Positions 60,093 through 64,000 of a stretch of DNA of 64,000 bases are shown piece after piece. The notes under the pieces are model-generated. The model saw nothing but the letters and a program-made list of their open reading frames with translations. It had not been told where the DNA came from and ran no database searches. Position 1 is the stretch's first letter. Each line of letters opens with the position of its first letter. The stretch comes from SHVO01 sp041905795 (GTDB lineage: Bacteria; Pseudomonadota; Alphaproteobacteria; Rhodospirillales; Rhodospirillaceae). The position numbers were made by a program, and so were the translations under genes. Where the stretch lies: NCBI GenBank assembly GCA_041905795.1, contig JAYRKL010000019.1, positions 1-64,000 of the forward strand. Reading direction: 5' to 3'.

Positions 60093-61898
60093 CTATTCGT
60101 CTTCGATGCCGGTCTGGCCCGCGACCCGGATGATTTCCTCGACACTGGTTTCGCCTTGCCACACCTTGAGCAAGCCGTCCTCGAGCAGATCGCGGAAGCC
60201 GTACTTGCGCACCGCCTTCTGCAATTCGGCCGGCGAGCGTTGGTGCAGCACCATGTCGGCGACCTCGTCATTGAGCACCGCCACTTCGTAGATGCCCAGG
60301 CGTCCCTTGTAGCCGGTGTGCTGGCACTTGGGGCAGCCGCGCGCCTCGAAGAACTGCGGTTGGTGGGCGAACAGGGCGGGGAAAGTCTTCGCCAGGCCTT
60401 CGTACTTCTCCAGGATCGCCGCCGCCGGCTGATGCGGCTGGCGGCAGTGCGCGCAGAGACGGCGCACCAGGCGCTGGGCCATGACTTCGCGCACCGACGA
60501 CGTCACCAGGAACGGTTCCAGCCCCATGTCGATCAGGCGGGTGAAGGCCGAGAGGGAGTCGTTGGTGTGCAGGGTCGAGAACACCATGTGGCCGGTGAGC
60601 GAGGCCTGCACCGCGATCTGCGCGGTTTCAAGATCGCGGATTTCCCCGATCATGATCACGTCCGGGTCCTGGCGCAGGATCGACCGCAACGCCCGGGCAA
60701 AGGTGTAGCCGATATCGGCCTTGGTCTGAACCTGGGTGACTCCGGGGATGTTGTATTCCACCGGGTCTTCGACGGTGATGATCTTGCGCTTGCCGTCCTT
60801 GATGTGTTCGAGCGTGGCTTTCAGCGTGGTCGATTTGCCCGAGCCGGTGGGGCCGGTCACCAGGATGATGCCGTAGGGCTCCTGGGCCAGCTTGCCGAAG
60901 GTCTCGAGGTGGTCCGGCGCCATGCCGATCTTGGCCAGCGAGAACTGCTTGTGCTCCTTCATCAAGAGACGCATGACGATGGACTCGCCGAACACGCCGG
61001 GCAGGCAGGACACGCGGATATCCAGGTCCTTGCCGCTGATGCGCATGCCGATGCGGCCGTCCTGGGGCAGGCGGCGCTCGGCGATGTCGAGGCCGGAGAT
61101 CAGTTTGATGCGCGACGCCACGGCGTCGAAGCGGGACCGCGGCAGGGTCAGGCGGTTCTGCAGCACGCCGTCGATACGGTAGCGGATGTCGAACTCATGT
61201 TCGCGCGGTTCGACGTGGATGTCGGAGGCGTTCTCGCCGACCGCCCCCGCCATGGCGTTGGACACCAGTTCCACCACCGGCGCTTCCTCGGCGAGTTCGC
61301 GCAGCATGGCGACATCGCCTTCGTAGTCCTTGCCGGCGGAGGCGATCTCGCGCCGCACCAGGTCGATCATGAAATCGAGGTCGCGGTTGCGGATCAGCCA
61401 CCAATTGATGCGCTTGTCCGGGAAGGCCGCAAGCAACGCCTCCTGCAGGCTGGGCTTCAGCGGGTCGCGGCTGATGCAGTGGACCGTGCCTTTGTCGTCG
61501 GCCCAGACCAGGGCCGCCTGGTCCACCCACCAGTCGGTATCGATGCCCGAGGCCTGCAGCGCCGCGACATAGGTCGCGGGATCCTGCGGCAGCTTTTCGT
61601 TCGACATGACGTCCAGGCCGAGCTGCGTGGACAGCCCTTCCAGCACGGCGTCTTCGGATACGGCGCCGAGGCGCACCAGGATGGCGCCGATGACGCCGCC
61701 GTAGCTGGCCTGGAACGCGAGGGCCTTGGCCACGTCGGCGTCGCCGATGACGCCGCGCGCGAGCAGGATCTGGCCCAGCGGCGGCTGGATCATGAGGGCG
61801 TCGGGGGCGGGCTCGGTCTCCAGGGCGCGGGCGGTCGTGACCGTCATATCCGGTGAAGTTTCCAAGGGGCGGGAAAAGGGTTGGACAAGGGCTTGCAT
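60093..61898 (-). CDS. gspE: type II secretion ATPase GspE
   Basis: Hexameric ATPase that powers the T2SS. The 601-residue protein has an N-terminal T2SSE_N-type domain (PLGQILLARGVIGDADVAKA, about 40-165), then NASDIHVEPREHEFDIRYRI, Walker A GPTGSGKST (349-357), the Asp box EDPVEYNIPGVTQ, Walker B DVIMIGEIRDLETAQIA, the His box FSTLHTNDS and a tetracysteine zinc loop (LCAHC ... GCPKC). The ATG at 61898 is used; a GTG six codons upstream is open. It lies 16 kb from the other gsp genes and leads the glycosyltransferase array. Confidence 0.95.
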   Translation of the reverse strand: MQALVQPFSRPLETSPDMTVTTARALETEPAPDALMIQPPLGQILLARGVIGDADVAKALAFQASYGGVIGAILVRLGAVSEDAVLEGLSTQLGLDVMSNEKLPQDPATYVAALQASGIDTDWWVDQAALVWADDKGTVHCISRDPLKPSLQEALLAAFPDKRINWWLIRNRDLDFMIDLVRREIASAGKDYEGDVAMLRELAEEAPVVELVSNAMAGAVGENASDIHVEPREHEFDIRYRIDGVLQNRLTLPRSRFDAVASRIKLISGLDIAERRLPQDGRIGMRISGKDLDIRVSCLPGVFGESIVMRLLMKEHKQFSLAKIGMAPDHLETFGKLAQEPYGIILVTGPTGSGKSTTLKATLEHIKDGKRKIITVEDPVEYNIPGVTQVQTKADIGYTFARALRSILRQDPDVIMIGEIRDLETAQIAVQASLTGHMVFSTLHTNDSLSAFTRLIDMGLEPFLVTSSVREVMAQRLVRRLCAHCRQPHQPAAAILEKYEGLAKTFPALFAHQPQFFEARGCPKCQHTGYKGRLGIYEVAVLNDEVADMVLHQRSPAELQKAVRKYGFRDLLEDGLLKVWQGETSVEEIIRVAGQTGIEDE

Positions 61899-62146
61899 GC
61901 AGCTGTCTTTTAACACCCGATGCGACCGCCGCAGTTTAACAGAGTGTGAGAAACATATCTTGACGAGTTGCTAAGGTGGTGGAATTTCCCGCTAAATCTG
62001 CGGTGTCTTGAGCGGTGACCCAGCCCTATCCCTTGCGCAGCGGACTTACAAGTTTGTAAAGGTGGGCACTCTTAAGAGATAAGCGCACCGGCGGCGGTGT
62101 TCAATTGCCGCTGTGCTCTCAATGTTCAGTCCGGCTTGGAAACGCG
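61899..62146. promoter_or_regulatory. divergent control region between gspE and the SGNH genes
   Basis: About 250 bp without a gene. It contains a 14-bp palindrome TTACAAGTTTGTAA (62046-62059) and a 10-bp palindrome CTCTTAAGAG (62069-62078), spaced about two helical turns apart. They could be operators for both directions. No clear sigma-70 boxes were found. Confidence 0.4.
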
Positions 62147-63154
62147 GTGAAGAATTTCGCGCTGCTGTTGATCGCGATGGTTGTCGGCGCCCTGGCGTCC
62201 GAGGGCGCGGTGCGTCTGGCCGGCTTCAAGCCCCGCGCGGTCCAGGTGAACCAGTTCTTCGTGCCTGGCGAAACCTCCTGGTCCATGCCGGACCCCGACC
62301 TGGGCTGGATCAACAAGCCCGGCAATCCCCGCGCCATCGGCGACGGTGATGTGCGCATGACATTCTGGGACCATGGCCGCCGCGCCACCCGCCCGGACCC
62401 TGCGCCTCCCGCTGGCGGCATCCCGATCATGATCATCGGCGGCAGTAACGCCCAGTCCTACGGTGTCGTGGATGCCGACACCTTCGCCTGGCGCCTGGCC
62501 GCGCACGATCCGCGCCTCTGGATCGAGAACTTCGGCACCGGCGGCTACGGCACCGTGCAGGCGCTGATGCTGGCGGAGCGCGCCTTGGCCGGCTTCTACC
62601 ATGACGCGAAGCCCAAGGTGATTCTGCTCGCCTTCGACGACGCGCATATCCTGCGCAATGTCTCGGACCAGTCGTGGATCTTCTCGATCTCCGACTTCGA
62701 GGGCCGTTATGCGGCGCCGCCGCATTATCGCCTGGAGAACGGTGCCCTGGTTTTTCACCCTTACCGCAGTATCGGGTTCTGGCCGCTGGAACGGCATTCC
62801 GCCGCGCTGACGCTCCTGCATAACGTCTGGCTCCAGTCCTTCGCCTACAACACCAAGGGCCAAGCCACGGCCGTGACGCGCGCGGTGATCGACAGGCTCG
62901 CGGCGCTCGCCAAAGCCAACGGCGCCGTCTTCGCCGTGGCGGTGCTGGAAGACCGCGGCGGCGCCACGCGCGTGCTGTTCCAGGACGCCGCGTTCCCCCA
63001 TGTCGATTGCAGCGGGCCCGGGCGCGCCGACCCCAAGAACACCTATATCGCCGCCAACGGCCACCCCAACGCCCAGCTTCACGCCTATTTCGCCCAATGC
63101 ATCGGCGATTGGCTGGAGAAAGACGTCCTTCCGAAAGTGGATTCAGCACCGTGA
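62147..63154 (+). CDS. SGNH-hydrolase-like membrane-anchored protein
   Basis: A 335-residue protein with an N-terminal membrane anchor (VKNFALLLIAMVVGALASEG) and an SGNH/AlgX-like fold. IMIIGGSNAQSYGVVDADTF occupies the place of the GDS nucleophile block, and ENFGTGGYGTVQALML follows as block II. The nucleophile block reads GGSN rather than GDS, so activity is less certain than for its neighbour. Such proteins often O-acetylate or deacetylate surface glycans. GTG is the likely start because the helix begins there. It overlaps the next gene by 4 nt. Confidence 0.72.
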   Translation: MKNFALLLIAMVVGALASEGAVRLAGFKPRAVQVNQFFVPGETSWSMPDPDLGWINKPGNPRAIGDGDVRMTFWDHGRRATRPDPAPPAGGIPIMIIGGSNAQSYGVVDADTFAWRLAAHDPRLWIENFGTGGYGTVQALMLAERALAGFYHDAKPKVILLAFDDAHILRNVSDQSWIFSISDFEGRYAAPPHYRLENGALVFHPYRSIGFWPLERHSAALTLLHNVWLQSFAYNTKGQATAVTRAVIDRLAALAKANGAVFAVAVLEDRGGATRVLFQDAAFPHVDCSGPGRADPKNTYIAANGHPNAQLHAYFAQCIGDWLEKDVLPKVDSAP

Positions 63155-64000
63155 AGAAGTTTCTTGCCAACGCCGCGCTGGTCGCCGGAACCGTCCTGGT
63201 GATGGCCGGCCTGTTCGAGGTCGCCTGCCGCACGGTGGCCAACACCGGCCTGCAGTACGACATCGAGATGTGGAAATACGCCACCGCCATCAAGCGCATC
63301 TCTGCCGATCCCGCCGTCGGCCATGAACACACGCCGGGAACGTCCGCGCACCTGATGGATCACGATGTCGCCATCAATAGCCTAGGTTTGCGCAACCGGG
63401 AGATCGCGGCGGAAAAACCCGCGGACATCACGCGCATCATGATGCTGGGCGATTCCATCGTCTTCGGCTGGGGCGTCGCCCAGGACAAGACCATGTCGGT
63501 GGACCTGGAACGCGACCTCGCGGCCGGCGGCTTTGGTCCCGTGGACGTGATCAACACCGGTGTCGGCAACTACAACACCGCCATGGAAGTCGCCTACTTC
63601 CTCGACAAGGGTGCTGTGCTCAAGCCCGATATCGTCGTGCTCAACTACTTCATCAACGACGCCGAGCCCACACCCACCTACAAACCCGTCCCGTGGTACG
63701 CCAAGCGTTTCTACGCCTATGCGGTCAGCGGCGGCGCCTGGGATATCTTCAAGAGAACGCTGCTGGGCGGGCCGGAATGGAAGGCCTATTACGCCGATCT
63801 CTATAAGAAGGATCAGCCGGGCTGGATCGCGGCCCAGGACAATATCCGGCGGCTGGCAGCCTATTGCCGGGAGCACGGCATCCGGCTGGTGATGACCAAT
63901 ATCCCCGAGCTGCGCGAACTGGCGCCCTATCCCTTTGCCGCGGTCAACGCCGACCTCGCAGGTCTGGCCAAGTCCGAGGGCATCGAATATCTGGACTTCC
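63151..64000 (+). CDS. SGNH/GDSL hydrolase-like protein, 3' end cut off by the window edge
   Basis: Starts at GTG 63151 overlapping the previous stop (GTGA) and stays open to the window end (283 residues). It has an N-terminal membrane anchor (NAALVAGTVLVMAGLFEVAC), block I RIMMLGDSIVFGWGV with the nucleophile Ser, block II VINTGVGNYNTAMEVAY and block III-like VVLNYFINDAEP. This is an exported esterase or acyltransferase of the kind paired with MBOAT proteins in polysaccharide loci. The catalytic Asp-His end lies beyond the window. Confidence 0.8.
   Translation, partial: MKKFLANAALVAGTVLVMAGLFEVACRTVANTGLQYDIEMWKYATAIKRISADPAVGHEHTPGTSAHLMDHDVAINSLGLRNREIAAEKPADITRIMMLGDSIVFGWGVAQDKTMSVDLERDLAAGGFGPVDVINTGVGNYNTAMEVAYFLDKGAVLKPDIVVLNYFINDAEPTPTYKPVPWYAKRFYAYAVSGGAWDIFKRTLLGGPEWKAYYADLYKKDQPGWIAAQDNIRRLAAYCREHGIRLVMTNIPELRELAPYPFAAVNADLAGLAKSEGIEYLDF

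Noticed and set aside
58116..61856. A plus-strand open frame of about 1,250 codons opposite paralogue H and gspE
   Set aside because: It is antisense to genes with clear family motifs. Its translation is Arg/His/Gly-rich with no recognisable domain, as expected for the opposite strand of GC-rich coding DNA. Similar frames at 9687-13475, 16501-18012 and 47721-49601 were dropped for the same reason.

Overview
The window is a continuous stretch of GC-rich chromosome from an alphaproteobacterium. The evidence is the gene order: ftsEX next to an MJ0042/DUF3426 protein; argH, a small lipoprotein, lysA and a TIGR02302 protein in a row; argD-argF-hslO; apaG; and metZ behind a SAM-II riboswitch. The genus cannot be fixed from sequence alone. 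No rRNA, tRNA, insertion sequence, prophage or CRISPR array was seen.

Layout. 1-6.4 kb: a cut-off CHAD protein, a class II (B12-dependent) ribonucleotide reductase, plsC, a DUF218 protein and ftsX-ftsE, all on the minus strand. 6.5-9.3 kb: a plus-strand DUF3426 envelope gene with a huge repetitive insert and an in-frame stop. 9.3-15.6 kb: TIGR02302, lysA, an LptM-like lipoprotein and argH, with a divergent thioredoxin-like gene. 15.6-20.6 kb: PAP2 phosphatase, ArnT-like glycosyltransferase, hydroxyacyl-CoA dehydrogenase and etfAB. 20.7-26.6 kb: a cobalamin adenosyltransferase; a plus-strand run of lptG, PAP2 phosphatase, unknown gene, type III polyketide synthase and methyltransferase; recX; and an ABC-2 permease. 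26.7-33.8 kb: argD-argF-hslO with a possible attenuator, folE, apaG, metZ and a GmhA-like isomerase.

34-62 kb is the most unusual part. A type II secretion system (T2SS) is split in two. gspF-G-H-I-J-K-L-M-C-D lies at 34.8-43.8 kb, followed downstream by a Sel1-repeat protein and a small membrane protein. gspE lies alone at 60.1-61.9 kb. Between the halves are a Thr/Ser/Ala/Asn-rich exported surface-type protein with its own promoter and terminator, and a tightly overlapping array of seven TPR-glycosyltransferase genes holding eight catalytic-type modules, plus one small GT-A-like glycosyltransferase. gspE is the first gene of that array. Two SGNH-hydrolase-like genes diverge from it. My inference is a dedicated secretion-plus-glycosylation locus, in which the T2SS exports the surface protein and the transferases decorate it or a linked surface glycan. 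No prepilin peptidase (GspO), GspN or GspS is visible here, so the system must borrow these or lack them.

Minor regulatory and structural details include two copies of a palindromic interspersed repeat, a 17-bp triplication that links DUF218 and plsC by overlapping ATGA mini-frames, and several intrinsic terminators.
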